Positions 46,013-55,601 of a stretch of 64,000 nucleotides of DNA are shown piece by piece. Each line of letters starts with the position of its first letter. The first letter of the stretch is position 1. A program made the position numbers and the translations under genes. The notes under the pieces were generated by a model. It was not told the DNA's origin. It searched no databases and saw only the letters and a program-made list of their open reading frames with translations. The stretch is taken from positions 434,001-498,000 of the forward strand of contig NZ_JBFEFG010000281.1 of the NCBI RefSeq assembly GCF_040718835.1. Direction: 5' to 3'. The DNA comes from Bremerella sp. JC817. GTDB taxonomy: Bacteria; Planctomycetota; Planctomycetia; Pirellulales; Pirellulaceae.

Positions 46013-47068
46013 ATGACAACCATCCAATATATGCATGTTATCTTGTCGGCGATCATGATGATCGTCCTGACGACCCCCACGATCTTCGCTTGCTCGCGGA
46101 TCTTGTGGAATAACAACGGCGTGGGTGTCTTCAGCTCGCGCACGATGGACTGGCCCGAATCGACTGAGCCAACGATCCTGGTCTTTCCGAGTGGCATCGA
46201 ACGCGACGGCGGCATTTTGGCCGGAACGACCGTGTTCCAAGAAAACCCAGCCAAGTGGACCTCGAAGTACGGCAGCATCATCACCAGCGTCTATGGCATT
46301 GGCACCATCGATGGCATGAACGAAAAAGGGCTTGGTGTTCATGGGCTATACCTCACGGCGACCGACTACGGCAAACGTGATGCCTCGAAGGCTGGCGTGC
46401 ACGCAGGCCTGTGGGCTCAGTACATTCTGGACAACGCCCAGAACGTCGAAGAAGCGTTGGCACTGAACGAACAAATCCAAGTCATCATGGTCGAGGCTCA
46501 CGGCCGCGAAGCTTCCATTCACCTGGCCTTGGAAGACGCCAGTGGCGACTCGGCCATCATCGAATACATCGATGGCAAGCCGGTTGTGCACCATGGCCGT
46601 CAGTACCAGGTCATGACCAACGACCCAAGCTACGACCAGCAGCTCGAGATGTTGTCGAAGCTCGACTTCTCAAAGCCTAGCAGCGACTTGCCCCTGCCTG
46701 GCAACGTAAACCCGCGCGACCGCTTCCAGCGTGCTTCGTACTACGTGAAGCTGTTGCCGAAACCGAAAGATAGTGTCGAAGCGGTGGCCGACGTGATGGC
46801 AATTGCTCGCAATGTTTCGGTTCCATTTGGTGCCCCTTACAAGAACTTCGGTGTCTACAATACCGAGTATCGCACGGTGATGGACCTGACCAACCAGCGT
46901 TACTTCTTCGAGCTGACGACCAGCCCGAACGTGCTTTGGTTCGACGTGAAGGCCCTCGACTTCTCGCCAGGTGCCGCGGTCCTGCAGCTGGATCCTTACA
47001 AGAACAAACTGGCCATCAGCGGCAACGCAACCGACGCCTTCGAGAAGCTCGAAAAGGCTCCGTTCTAA
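46013..47068 (+). CDS. Choloylglycine hydrolase-family Ntn hydrolase (linear amide C-N hydrolase)
   Basis: 351 residues with a signal peptide (ILSAIMMIVLTTPTIFA) ending right before Cys27 (ACSRILWNN), the N-terminal nucleophile generated by signal removal. SSRTMDW, GMNEKGLGVHGLYL and YQVMTNDPSY are family motifs. Members cleave amide bonds in bile salts, penicillin V or acyl-homoserine lactones; the natural substrate here is unknown but is presumably periplasmic. GAGG seven bases before the ATG supports the start. It ends at a strong terminator. Confidence 0.9.
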   Translation: MTTIQYMHVILSAIMMIVLTTPTIFACSRILWNNNGVGVFSSRTMDWPESTEPTILVFPSGIERDGGILAGTTVFQENPAKWTSKYGSIITSVYGIGTIDGMNEKGLGVHGLYLTATDYGKRDASKAGVHAGLWAQYILDNAQNVEEALALNEQIQVIMVEAHGREASIHLALEDASGDSAIIEYIDGKPVVHHGRQYQVMTNDPSYDQQLEMLSKLDFSKPSSDLPLPGNVNPRDRFQRASYYVKLLPKPKDSVEAVADVMAIARNVSVPFGAPYKNFGVYNTEYRTVMDLTNQRYFFELTTSPNVLWFDVKALDFSPGAAVLQLDPYKNKLAISGNATDAFEKLEKAPF

Positions 47069-47098
47069 GAACGTTTGATTGGATTATCCACCAAGAAA

Positions 47099-47137
47099 CG
47101 AAAGCGGCCCTCGCAGATTTGCGAGGGCCGCTTTTTT
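47099..47137. terminator. Strong bidirectional intrinsic terminator
   Basis: A perfect 15-bp stem (47101-47115 with 47120-47134, 4-base loop) with A's before and TTTTTT after. It separates the convergent Ntn hydrolase (+) and Fe-S carrier (-) genes. Confidence 0.92.
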
Positions 47138-47163
47138 CGTGTGTTTGTCGGTCGCGTTCAGGA

Positions 47164-47496
47164 CTAGGCCTGGAACGATTGACCACAACCGCAGCTTCGG
47201 GTCGCGTTCGGATTGTTGAACGAGAATCCGCGGCGATCGATACCGTCGTAGAAGTCGACCGTAGTGCCATCCAGGTAGAGGGCATGCTTCTTGTCGACCA
47301 CAACTTCCACGCCGTGGAAATCGTACTTGGTGTCTTTGTCCGTGTCGAAGTCCTGCGTCAGCGTCAAGCTGTACGAGAAACCGCTGCAACCGCCGGCGGT
47401 GATGCCGATACGCAGCTTGGTGTCGTTTTCGTGCTTCTGGTCTTCCAGGATTCGCTTGACTTCGTCGGCCGCTTTTTCGGTGATGACGACTGCCAT
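47164..47496 (-). CDS. A-type Fe-S cluster carrier (IscA/ErpA/SufA family)
   Basis: 110 residues from ATG 47496; an upstream continuation of the frame to 47661 is not protein-like. The three cluster ligands are Cys37 (AGGCSGFSY), Cys102 and Cys104 (RSCGCGQSF). The protein takes part in maturation of [4Fe-4S] and [2Fe-2S] proteins. The cysteine desulfurase gene lies 171 bases upstream on the same strand, making a small Fe-S assembly unit; no scaffold IscU is present. Confidence 0.93.
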   Translation of the reverse strand: MAVVITEKAADEVKRILEDQKHENDTKLRIGITAGGCSGFSYSLTLTQDFDTDKDTKYDFHGVEVVVDKKHALYLDGTTVDFYDGIDRRGFSFNNPNATRSCGCGQSFQA

Positions 47497-47667
47497 GTTT
47501 TGAGTACTCCAGACGTTATTAACGCAAACTTGTATGTGTTTATTATTATCGATGCCTTGATCCGGGAAAAGGGTGCAAAAAATCTTGCCGAAACAATCCT
47601 GCTCCCTTTTTCGGTAGCTTACCCCAAATACGAGGGTCCATGGGGCTTTTTGCCGGAACAATTCGCA

Positions 47668-48846
47668 TCAAACGATCAGCTTGCGAAGTTTATCTACCGC
47701 ATTCGACACAACGTCAACGGCAAATTCGACTTCCGAGACGGAATTGAACCTTCCCAGGCCAAATCTCAGGCTGCTGCGGGTCAAATCCTCGGACAGCCCC
47801 AGAGCCCGTAGGACATGGCTGGGCTGGGGATTCGCCGAGGTGCAAGCCGAACCGCTCGAGACGGCAATCTCGCGGACATTCATCATCAACGCCTCGCCGT
47901 CGACCTTTTCGACCGCGAAGTTGAGATTGCCCGCCAGGCGGACTCCCGGGCGATCGAGTTCGGGCCCATTGAGGTGCAAACCTTCGATCCGCTGCTGAAG
48001 TCCCTGCCACAACTGCTGTCGCAATGCCGTCAGACGAGCGGTCTCTTCGCTCATTTCTGCGACCGCCAACCGAACCGCTTCGGTCAAGCCAACAATGCCT
48101 GGCACATTGAGTGTGCCGCTGCGGATGCCTCTCTGTTGGCCACCACCCAGGATCGACGGCTGGAGCCGCACACGGGGTCCTGACTTACGGACGTACAACG
48201 CCCCGATACCTTTCGGTCCATAGACTTTATGGGCCGAGAAACTCATCAGGTCGACGCCCAACTTCTGGACATCGATCGGAATCTTGCCGACAGCTTGCGT
48301 GGCATCGCAGTGGAGCAGCACGCCGGCCTGTTTGCAGATCGCTCCGATTTCGGCCAAAGGATGGATCACGCCAATCTCGTTGTTGGCCAGCATGATCGAA
48401 ACCAGACCGGTATCAGGCCGGATAGCATCTTCGACTTGCTGTGGATCGAGATAGCCGGCCCAAGGGTCCCCCTTTTGCCGTGGAGCCAACCGCGAGACTT
48501 CAAAGCCTTGATGCTCGAAATGTTCGATCGGATCGAGCACCGCTTTGTGCTCGGTCGTGACCGTCACGACATGGTCACCGCGACGGCGACGCTGTGTCAG
48601 CACGCCTGCGATGGCGAGGTTGTTGCTCTCGGTCGCCCCGCTGGTGAAGACGATTTCGCTAGGCTCGGCATTCAGAAGGGTGGCGAGCGATTGCTGGCAA
48701 GATTCGACCAACTGCTTCGCATCTTCCCCGAACAAATGCCCGACGCTGGAAGGATTGCCGAAGACCTGCGTAAAGGTCGGGAGCATCGCTTCCAGCACGC
48801 GCGGATCGACAGCCGTCGTGGCATGGTTGTCGAAATAGATGGGCAT
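47668..48846 (-). CDS. Cysteine desulfurase (NifS/IscS class)
   Basis: 392 residues. Motifs: DNHATTAVDP at the start, TSGATESNN, the PLP lysine Lys207 in SAHKVYGPKG and the active-site persulfide Cys335 in SSGSACTSANP. The short distance from Cys to its loop and the SGSACTS motif place it in class I (IscS/NifS). It takes sulfur from cysteine to feed Fe-S assembly with the nearby A-type carrier, and may also serve tRNA thiolation. Confidence 0.95.
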   Translation of the reverse strand: MPIYFDNHATTAVDPRVLEAMLPTFTQVFGNPSSVGHLFGEDAKQLVESCQQSLATLLNAEPSEIVFTSGATESNNLAIAGVLTQRRRRGDHVVTVTTEHKAVLDPIEHFEHQGFEVSRLAPRQKGDPWAGYLDPQQVEDAIRPDTGLVSIMLANNEIGVIHPLAEIGAICKQAGVLLHCDATQAVGKIPIDVQKLGVDLMSFSAHKVYGPKGIGALYVRKSGPRVRLQPSILGGGQQRGIRSGTLNVPGIVGLTEAVRLAVAEMSEETARLTALRQQLWQGLQQRIEGLHLNGPELDRPGVRLAGNLNFAVEKVDGEALMMNVREIAVSSGSACTSANPQPSHVLRALGLSEDLTRSSLRFGLGRFNSVSEVEFAVDVVSNAVDKLRKLIV

Positions 48847-48963
48847 CGGCTCGGGCCGCTTTCGTACCGAAGAAACCTGGCGAAGTAACGATTCCCCCTA
48901 TCATACGCCCCGCAGGTCGTATCTCGCTACTTGCCAGAGATTCGCCGCTTGGTCCGCAGGCGT

Positions 48964-49584
48964 TTACTTGCCGTAAATCGCTTGCAGGCAAATGCTCGAC
49001 CAGGTCTCGAATTCTTCGAGCTTCGTCAGCATGTCGTTCACGGGGCGAAATCCGGCATCGAGGATGTCTTCTTCGTTCGGCAGAACTTCCGGACGCTCGA
49101 TTTTGCAAAGATAGACCACACCCAGGTGGACACGTCCGACTTCGCTTTCGTCGTCGTTGATCAGGCCGGCACAGACCATTTCGTGTGGCGCGTTGAAGGT
49201 GACTTCTTCGGCCAGTTCGCGACGCATGCCTTCCTGAAACGGATCGTGCGAATCGCTGGGTGCGTCTTCCGACGAAACGTGACCGCCGATGCCAATGCTG
49301 CGTTTGCTATGCAGACGCGATTCGCCTTGGCCCTTACCACGCACGTACTGAAAGACATGCTTGGAGCCCTGATCGTCGACGTACTCGAAGATCACGTAAG
49401 GAATGAGCTGCTTGAATTCCGGCGACTTCTCCATGATGTCGCGAGGACGAAAGCTCATCTGCTCTGGCGTCAAAAGCTGGTCGAGGTAGTGTTCGACCTG
49501 GTCGCTGAATCCCTGGAACTGACCGATCTCGTGGAACTTTTCCGTGGGAACCACGAGTACCTGTTCGACTTCTGCGATGCTCAT
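48964..49584 (-). CDS. NUDIX hydrolase-family protein
   Basis: 206 residues, soluble. The NUDIX box is readable as GGHVSSEDAP...FQEGMRRELAEEV (RELAEE core), with an insertion between the first Gly and the REXXEE part. The N-terminal 90 residues form a separate domain with QVLVVPTEKFHEIG. Such proteins form a group often annotated phosphoesterase; the substrate is unknown. The long region upstream of it (49585-49890) is non-coding. Confidence 0.85.
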   Translation of the reverse strand: MSIAEVEQVLVVPTEKFHEIGQFQGFSDQVEHYLDQLLTPEQMSFRPRDIMEKSPEFKQLIPYVIFEYVDDQGSKHVFQYVRGKGQGESRLHSKRSIGIGGHVSSEDAPSDSHDPFQEGMRRELAEEVTFNAPHEMVCAGLINDDESEVGRVHLGVVYLCKIERPEVLPNEEDILDAGFRPVNDMLTKLEEFETWSSICLQAIYGK

Positions 49585-49890
49585 CTTCTACCCTTCCATG
49601 TGGGGGAAACTATGTGCGGGTCCAAGGGGACATCGTATCGAATCGCTAGCACGGGATCGACACCCCCAAACATTTTCACAGGCGGGCTTTTTGTGACCAG
49701 CCACGATGGCACGTCACGACAAGCACTTTGCGCTGGTTGGCATTCGTGGTGATGCTTTAAAATTTACCGCATATACCACGGGAAATCATCCCAAGAAATG
49801 AGAAGCATTCCTTCGAAACGTGAAAGAATTCCCCAATGGTGGCCTGCGATCGCATGAAATCGCAGGCCGATTGAGGTTTTAAATCTTCCC
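49585..49890. other. Intergenic region, 306 bases
   Basis: It lies upstream of the NUDIX gene and downstream of queA (both minus). A perfect 10-bp hairpin (49841-49850 with 49859-49868, 8-base loop) sits close to the queA stop; it lacks a T tract on the minus side, so it is only a weak terminator candidate. Nothing else is seen. Confidence 0.5.
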
Positions 49891-50937
49891 TTAGAGGATC
49901 AGCATCGCGTCGCCGTAGCTGTAAAAGCGATACTCTTCTCGGATCGCTTCGCGGTACGCCTGGCGAATGAGCTGATCACCCCCAAAAGTGCGAACCAGGA
50001 TCAACAAGGTCGACTTCGGCAGGTGGAAGTTGGTCAGCAAAACGTCGACCGCTTTGAACTCGTAAGGTGGTCGAATAAACAGGTTCGTCTTGCCACTCCA
50101 GGGCTGAAGTTGACCTTCGGAGGCCGCCGTTTCAAGCACGCGAGTCGCGGTCGTTCCCACGGAAACGACCCGGCCGCCATCGGCTTTGACCTTCGCCAGG
50201 TGATCGACCGTTTCCTGGTTGATTTCGCCGAATTCAAAGTGCATCTCGTGCTGATCGATGTTGTCGACACCGATCGGGCGGAACGTCCCCATTCCGACGT
50301 GCAGCGTGACAAACTGCCGATCGACCCCCTTGGCGGACATCTTGTTCAGCAGTTCGTGCGTGAAATGGAGCCCTGCCGTCGGAGCCGCTACGGCCCCAGG
50401 CGATTCGGCGAAGACCGTTTGATAGTCCTTCCAGTCGTCCGGCATCATTTCACCACCGCGAATATAGTGCGGCAGCGGCACGCGTCCGACTCGTTCGAGC
50501 AAGTCGAACGGCGACTCTTCGCTCAGCGGTTTCACGGCCCATTGGCCGCCACCCAGGTTGGCCAGAAGTTCCAGCTCGACATCTTCGCGGGCCTCGCGAT
50601 TTTCAAGCACGACTTTCTCGCCCGGTTGGATTTTGCCGCGAGTTTTCGCCAGAACAAGCCAATTGCCGTTGGCATCGGTCTCGACGAACAGCCCCTGCCA
50701 ACGACCACCTGTGGTCACGCGTCGCCCCATCAGACGGGCCGGAACTACCTTGGTGTTGTTCAAAACCAGGCAATCGCCCGCCCCCAGCAGATCTGGCAAG
50801 TCGCGGACATGCTGATGCGTGATTTCCTGAGTCTGGCGATTGACGACCAGTAATCGCGCGTCGGTCCTTTTCTCCAAAGGTTGCTGCGCAATTAAATCGG
50901 AAGGAAGATGGTAGTCGTACTGGTCGATACTGGTCAT
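49891..50937 (-). CDS. queA: S-adenosylmethionine:tRNA ribosyltransferase-isomerase
   Basis: 348 residues from ATG 50937 (the frame opens earlier but YDYHLPSDLIAQQPLEKRTDARLL is the family N-terminus). Conserved segments LNNTKVVPARL, GRVPLPHYIRGG, AVAAPTAGLHFT and TNFHLPKSTLLILV are present. QueA makes epoxyqueuosine in the anticodon of GU(N) tRNAs from the 7-aminomethyl-deazaguanine precursor. The partner tgt is not adjacent. Confidence 0.95.
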   Translation of the reverse strand: MTSIDQYDYHLPSDLIAQQPLEKRTDARLLVVNRQTQEITHQHVRDLPDLLGAGDCLVLNNTKVVPARLMGRRVTTGGRWQGLFVETDANGNWLVLAKTRGKIQPGEKVVLENREAREDVELELLANLGGGQWAVKPLSEESPFDLLERVGRVPLPHYIRGGEMMPDDWKDYQTVFAESPGAVAAPTAGLHFTHELLNKMSAKGVDRQFVTLHVGMGTFRPIGVDNIDQHEMHFEFGEINQETVDHLAKVKADGGRVVSVGTTATRVLETAASEGQLQPWSGKTNLFIRPPYEFKAVDVLLTNFHLPKSTLLILVRTFGGDQLIRQAYREAIREEYRFYSYGDAMLIL

Positions 50938-51076
50938 AGAGCTTTCGGAATTCCTCGGTAAATCCACAGTCCACGCCCATCCAAAGCGTGGTCCAAGGTT
51001 GAGTATATGTCGCCAGCGGGGAATTCGACTAGAGCCTGTTCGGGTCTAACCCACGTTCCGCCAAGCTGCCTGCACC

Positions 51077-52207
51077 ATGCCCACTGTCCGCAAGCGAATC
51101 CTGATCGTCACCACCGAGCTGAGTATGGGAGGCGCTGAACGCTGCGTTGCCAACCTTGGCTGCCGGCTCGATCCGCAGCGATTTGAAGTTCAGGTCGTCG
51201 CTCTCGCGCCCCCGCCCGAGGCCCCCAAAGACGCACTGGTTCACCAGCTGGCCGATGCCGAGATTCCTCTGACATTTCTCAACTGTCGCAGCAAATGGCA
51301 ATTGCTTTCAGCGACAGGCCGATTGAAGCAAATCATCCGCCAGTTTCAGCCCGATGTCGTTTGGAGCTTTCTGTTTCATGCGAACATCGTTTCGTACCTT
51401 GCCACCCGCAACATGCGACTGGTCCGCCTTCAATCGCTGCGTGTGATCGAGCAAGGCCATTGGCGTCGAAAGCTTCAATCGTGGACGGCCCGCGGAGCAG
51501 ATTGCGTGCTCTGCGTGAGCGAAGGGGTCAAAGCGTTCGCCGAACAATCGCTGCGGTTGCCGGCCCAGAAACTGGTGGTGATTCCCAACGGGATCGATCT
51601 CGACGTGATCAACCCCACCAGCTACGCCAAGCCGACCGATCGACCGTTTCGCATCCTCGCAGTGGGCCGGCTGCACGAGCAAAAAGGGTTCGACTGGCTG
51701 ATCTTTCGCCTTGCCGAACTGCTGCGCGAGAAGCCGGAGTGGGAACTGGTGATCCTCGGAGAACACGGGGAAGGCAAGGTATTGGCGGAACTGCTCACGC
51801 AAGTTGAATCGGAAGAGCTCGAAGACTCGGTCTGGCTGCCAGGCTGGCAAGCGAACCTGCCCGAGTGGTTCAATCAGGCCGAAATCTTCGCCCTCAGTTC
51901 CCGCTGGGAAGGGATGCCCAACGCCTTGATCGAAGCGATGGCCCACGGCCTGCCGGTGATGGCCACCGATGTCGAAGGGGTCGCGGAACTGCTGCCCGGG
52001 CCGCTTTCCCGCCAGGTGGTCACCCACTTTCACATGCGAGAAGCCGAACAACTGCTACGGCAGCTGATGGAAGACGCCCAGCTCCGCCAGCAACTGGGTC
52101 AGGCCAACCGTCAGCAGATCGAGACGCAGTTCTCTCTTCGCCAGATCGTCCATCTTTACGAGTCGCTCCTGGATACCCTGCTCGACACTTCACGCCCCGA
52201 ACGCTAG
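51077..52207 (+). CDS. GT4-family glycosyltransferase
   Basis: 376 residues, Rossmann-like GT-B. N-terminal TTELSMGGAERCVANL; C-terminal donor site SSRWEGMPNALIEAMAHGLPVMATDVEGVAELL with the E-x7-E pair. It is presumably retaining, using a nucleotide sugar to glycosylate a lipid, polysaccharide or protein. It is isolated, so the acceptor is unknown. A weak hairpin followed by CTTTTTGTTTT (52212-52240) may terminate it. Confidence 0.9.
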   Translation: MPTVRKRILIVTTELSMGGAERCVANLGCRLDPQRFEVQVVALAPPPEAPKDALVHQLADAEIPLTFLNCRSKWQLLSATGRLKQIIRQFQPDVVWSFLFHANIVSYLATRNMRLVRLQSLRVIEQGHWRRKLQSWTARGADCVLCVSEGVKAFAEQSLRLPAQKLVVIPNGIDLDVINPTSYAKPTDRPFRILAVGRLHEQKGFDWLIFRLAELLREKPEWELVILGEHGEGKVLAELLTQVESEELEDSVWLPGWQANLPEWFNQAEIFALSSRWEGMPNALIEAMAHGLPVMATDVEGVAELLPGPLSRQVVTHFHMREAEQLLRQLMEDAQLRQQLGQANRQQIETQFSLRQIVHLYESLLDTLLDTSRPER

Positions 52208-52690
52208 CACGCGGTTTCGGCAGGCCGAGAAACTTTTTGTTTTCGGGGGGGCTGTGTCCAACTCTTGGTTATGGCGTTGCTTAATGACGCTAGCTCAAAT
52301 CGCTAGCAGAAATTTGGCGGGTTTTTCCGGATTGACGAAAAACGAGCGCCGAATATCTTCAATCACATGCTCGTCACGCGACATCAATTGCTGATCTTTT
52401 GCTTAACAACTATTCCTTAACTAAGAAACAACTTCTTACGTCCGTTGCTTGTCTTGCCCGCTGTCGATGTGCCCGATCAGGCCACTATTGGGACATTTGT
52501 CAGCACGGTTTCAAAGATTGAAATCGGGGTATTCAAGCCGTGTGAAGTGGCTAGTGCAGCGGCCACTTCACAAGATCCGTCGGTTTGGGGCACGGAAGCG
52601 CCACGACGGATTTTTTCCTTTCCGCCCTGCCACTGGGGCGGTGGCTCCGGTAAGCTGAAGACTTTGCCTTAAAGCTCGCTGCATAACTCT
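52208..52690. other. Intergenic region upstream of rsmH with a perfect inverted repeat
   Basis: 483 bases. A hairpin plus T-rich tract near 52212-52240 may end the glycosyltransferase transcript. GCTAGC occurs twice close together (near 52291 and 52304). At 52541-52551/52562-52572 a perfect 11-bp inverted repeat (TGTGAAGTGGC and GCCACTTCACA, 10-base loop) sits 119 bases before the rsmH start with no T tract. A 75-codon frame (52445-52672) has no support. There is no mraZ gene here. Confidence 0.5.
52541..52572. promoter_or_regulatory. Perfect 11-bp inverted repeat upstream of rsmH
   Basis: Two exact 11-bp arms separated by 10 bases, 119 bases before the rsmH ATG. It could be an operator for a dimeric regulator or a 5'-leader hairpin. 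Confidence 0.4.
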
Positions 52691-53578
52691 ATGGCCGCAC
52701 CGACCATTCACGTCCCTGTACTGCCGGCGGAAGTCCTCCAGTGGCTCGATCCTCAACCAGGAAAAATCCTGGTCGATGGCACCCTCGGCGGCGGCGGCCA
52801 TACCCGCATGATGGCTGAGAAAGTCGACCCAGAAGGCTTCGTCGTGGCGGTCGATCGCGATGTGATCCCGCTGCAGCGAGCCGAGGAAACGCTGTCAGGC
52901 CTGCCGGTGAAGATTGCTCACGCGAACTTCGTCGAAATCCCGAAGATTCTCGATTCGCTCGAGATCGATCAGGTCGATGGCATACTTCTCGATCTGGGCC
53001 TATCAAGCGATCAGTTGGCCGACGACGGCCGTGGCTTCAGTTTCGACAGCGACGGCCCGCTCGACTTGCGTTTCGACATGCGAGACAAGAAAACGGCCGC
53101 CGATCTGGTGAATCATCTGAAAGAGAAGGATCTGGCCGACCTGATTTATCAGAACGGCGAAGAACGGCTCAGCCGCCGCATCGCCAAGAAGATTTGCCAT
53201 ATCCGCAAAGAAACGCCGTTCGAGACCGCCAAGCAACTGGCGGACGTCGTGACGAGTTGTTATCCGCCGGTGGCTGGCTCTGGCCGAGGCCGCATCCATC
53301 CCGCCACGCGAACGTTTCAGGCGCTGCGCATCGCGGTTAATCGCGAGCTTTCCTCTCTGGAAACGGCGTTGGAGACATTGCCCGACCGTCTGAAGCCAGG
53401 CGGCCGATTGGCGATCATCAGCTTCCATTCGCTGGAAGACCGCCCGGTGAAACAGGCCTTCCTCGACGATCCTCGCTTAAGCCGCCTGACAAAGAAGCCA
53501 ATTGTCGCGACCGAGGAAGAGATTGCCCGCAATCCTCGTAGCCGCACCGCCAAGCTCCGCGTCGCCGAGCGTGTCTAG
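52691..53578 (+). CDS. rsmH: 16S rRNA (cytosine(1402)-N(4))-methyltransferase RsmH
   Basis: 295 residues. Family motifs: HVPVLPAEVLQWL, VDGTLGGGGHTRMM (SAM site), DGILLDLGLSSDQL, and IISFHSLEDRPVKQAF. It methylates the ribosome decoding site. In most bacteria it is the second gene of the dcw cluster; here mraZ, ftsL, ftsI and mur genes are all absent around it, consistent with planctomycetes lacking FtsZ-based division. Confidence 0.95.
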   Translation: MAAPTIHVPVLPAEVLQWLDPQPGKILVDGTLGGGGHTRMMAEKVDPEGFVVAVDRDVIPLQRAEETLSGLPVKIAHANFVEIPKILDSLEIDQVDGILLDLGLSSDQLADDGRGFSFDSDGPLDLRFDMRDKKTAADLVNHLKEKDLADLIYQNGEERLSRRIAKKICHIRKETPFETAKQLADVVTSCYPPVAGSGRGRIHPATRTFQALRIAVNRELSSLETALETLPDRLKPGGRLAIISFHSLEDRPVKQAFLDDPRLSRLTKKPIVATEEEIARNPRSRTAKLRVAERV

Positions 53579-53621
53579 CCAGCGGCTCGCCACGGCCGAC
53601 CTCGTGCCAGGATTCCGTACG

Positions 53622-53813
53622 ATGACCGACGAAACCCTGAAAGCCTTGCAACTGGAATGGGCCCAAACCAAAGCCCAGCTCGAAGAGCTCCCCGCTCAGC
53701 CTGAGGACGCAGAGAGCGCCGACCTGGAAGCAGAACTCCAACAGCGACTCGACGAACTCGAATTCGAGATCGCCCTCAGACAACGCGGCACCGGGCCCTG
53801 CTCGCTCATGTAA
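53622..53813 (+). CDS. Small coiled-coil protein, 63 residues
   Basis: It begins 43 bases after rsmH at ATG 53622. The sequence is almost entirely helical and charged (TLKALQLEWAQTKAQLEEL, then ADLEAELQQRLDELEFEIALRQRG), a single soluble coiled coil. It has no membrane segment, so it is not FtsL, although it takes FtsL's place after rsmH. It may be an unrelated planctomycete small protein. Confidence 0.6.
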   Translation: MTDETLKALQLEWAQTKAQLEELPAQPEDAESADLEAELQQRLDELEFEIALRQRGTGPCSLM

Positions 53814-53851
53814 CCTCCGGCGAAGACCGCCGAAGCGATCCATTCCAAGAA

Positions 53852-53891
53852 CAAAAAAAGGGCGACTCCAGTCTGTGACCAGAGTTGCCCT
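53852..53891 (-). terminator. Intrinsic terminator of tRNA-Lys
   Basis: AGGGCGACTC at 53859-53868 pairs with GAGTTGCCCT at 53882-53891 (one G-U pair); the A-run at 53853-53859 is a T tract on the minus strand. It lies directly downstream of the tRNA. Confidence 0.8.
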
Positions 53892-53917
53892 AATTTGTTG
53901 AATCATTTTGATTTAAG

Positions 53918-53990
<73 letters not shown>

Positions 53991-54170
53991 GTTTGGGAAG
54001 GGAACCAGTTTCGGCCGGATGGGGCGGATTGTCAAGGGGCCGTTTCGAGGCTTCTTGACGTAAGTACATACGCCCGGGCATTTTGCTGCGTGAACTTCGG
54101 CTTTCGTGGCTTTCTTTAAGACCGGAAAGCCACCGAAAAGTTCACAGCCCCCTGCTGCGTCTCACCAAGA

Positions 54171-55586
54171 TCACGCCAGAATGTCGTGGACGATGTGCCC
54201 ATGCACGTCGGTCAGACGCATGTCACGGCCGCTGAAGCGGAACGTCAGGCGTTTGTGATCGACCCCCATCAGGTGCAAGATCGTGGCATGCAGGTCATGG
54301 ATCTCGACTCGGTTCTCGACCACCTTGTAACCGAACTCGTCGGTCTGGCCGTACACCGTGCCTCCCTTTACTCCGCCGCCTGCCATCCACATGGTGAAGC
54401 CAAATGGATTGTGGTCGCGACCGTTCTTTCCTTGGGCGAAAGGCGTGCGGCCGAATTCACCACCCCAAACGACCAGCGTCGAATCGAACATGCCACGACG
54501 CTTCAGGTCGGCCAGTAACGCAGCGATCGGTTGATCGACCGCCAGGCTATTCTTCTCGTGGCCATCCTTCAGATTGCTATGCTGGTCCCAGCGATCATGG
54601 CCAACGCTGGGAACCGTCAGTTCCACAAACCGCACGCCCCGCTCGACCAGGCGACGGGAAAGCAAACAGAGCCGCCCGAACGTTTGCGTCTTATCGAAGC
54701 TATGATTCAGACCATACTCTTCCAACGTCTGCGGCGTCTCGTCTCGCAGGTCCATCAGTTCCGGCACGGCGGACTGCATGCGATAGGCCAGCTCGTAGTT
54801 GGCGATGGCCGATTCGATCTGGTCGTTACGTCCCACCCGATCGATCGTCAATTGGTCCATTTGATCAAGCAAATCAAGCTTGCTGCGCTGCGCGGCAGGG
54901 CTACGATCGCGCGACTTGATGTTGGCCACCGGCGGATCGCTGGCGGCGAAGATCGAACCTTGAAACGCTGCCGGCAAAAAACCGCTGTTGAAGTTATCGA
55001 GCCCGCCCGGCGGAATCAGGCCGCCGTTCAGCACCACGAAGCCGGGCAGATTATCGTTCTCGCTCCCCAGCCCATAGGTCGTCCAGGCGCCCATGCTGGG
55101 GCGTCCCTGCAACCCGCTGCCGGTATGCAGAAAATAGTTGGCGTTGGTATGCTCCGAGAAGTTCGACGTCATCGAACGAATCACCGCCAGGTCGTCGACG
55201 TGCTTGGCAACGTGCGGGAAGAGTTCGCTGACTTCGATCCCGCTTTGACCATGCTTCTGAAACTTCCAGGGACTCGCCAGCGTTCCGCCCAAATTGTTGA
55301 ACTGCGTTGGCTCAGTTTCCGCAGGGAACGGCTGGCCGTCGTATTTCTTCAGCATTGGCTTCGGATCGAAGGTATCGACCTGGGACGGCCCGCCATCCAT
55401 ATACAGAAAGATGACACTTCGTACCTTCGGCGAAACGTGCGGAGCCCCCAACAGGCCAAGCCCCTCAGCGGCAGACGCATCGCGCTGCAGCATCCAGTTC
55501 AAAGCGAGCGAACCAAAGCCACACGCGGCGCGACTCAGCAGTTGCCGGCGATTTAGCCCGGCGTTATTTCGAGAACCACAATCCAC
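54171..55586 (-). CDS. DUF1501 protein with twin-arginine-like signal
   Basis: 471 residues from GTG at 55586; GGAG eight bases upstream supports it. The N-terminus NRRQLLSRAACGFGSLALNWML has the double Arg and hydrophobic stretch of a Tat signal. VRSVIFLYMDGGPSQVDTFDPKP and the later VWGGEFGRTPFAQGKNGRDHNP are DUF1501 signatures; the family is alkaline-phosphatase/sulfatase-like in fold and is nearly always paired with a PSD1 cytochrome protein, as here (15-base gap). The function is unknown. Confidence 0.93.
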   Translation of the reverse strand: MDCGSRNNAGLNRRQLLSRAACGFGSLALNWMLQRDASAAEGLGLLGAPHVSPKVRSVIFLYMDGGPSQVDTFDPKPMLKKYDGQPFPAETEPTQFNNLGGTLASPWKFQKHGQSGIEVSELFPHVAKHVDDLAVIRSMTSNFSEHTNANYFLHTGSGLQGRPSMGAWTTYGLGSENDNLPGFVVLNGGLIPPGGLDNFNSGFLPAAFQGSIFAASDPPVANIKSRDRSPAAQRSKLDLLDQMDQLTIDRVGRNDQIESAIANYELAYRMQSAVPELMDLRDETPQTLEEYGLNHSFDKTQTFGRLCLLSRRLVERGVRFVELTVPSVGHDRWDQHSNLKDGHEKNSLAVDQPIAALLADLKRRGMFDSTLVVWGGEFGRTPFAQGKNGRDHNPFGFTMWMAGGGVKGGTVYGQTDEFGYKVVENRVEIHDLHATILHLMGVDHKRLTFRFSGRDMRLTDVHGHIVHDILA

Positions 55587-55601
55587 GACATCGCTCCGCG
55601 T

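Noticed and set aside
54531..55556. 341-codon plus-strand frame
   Set aside because: Antisense to the DUF1501 gene.
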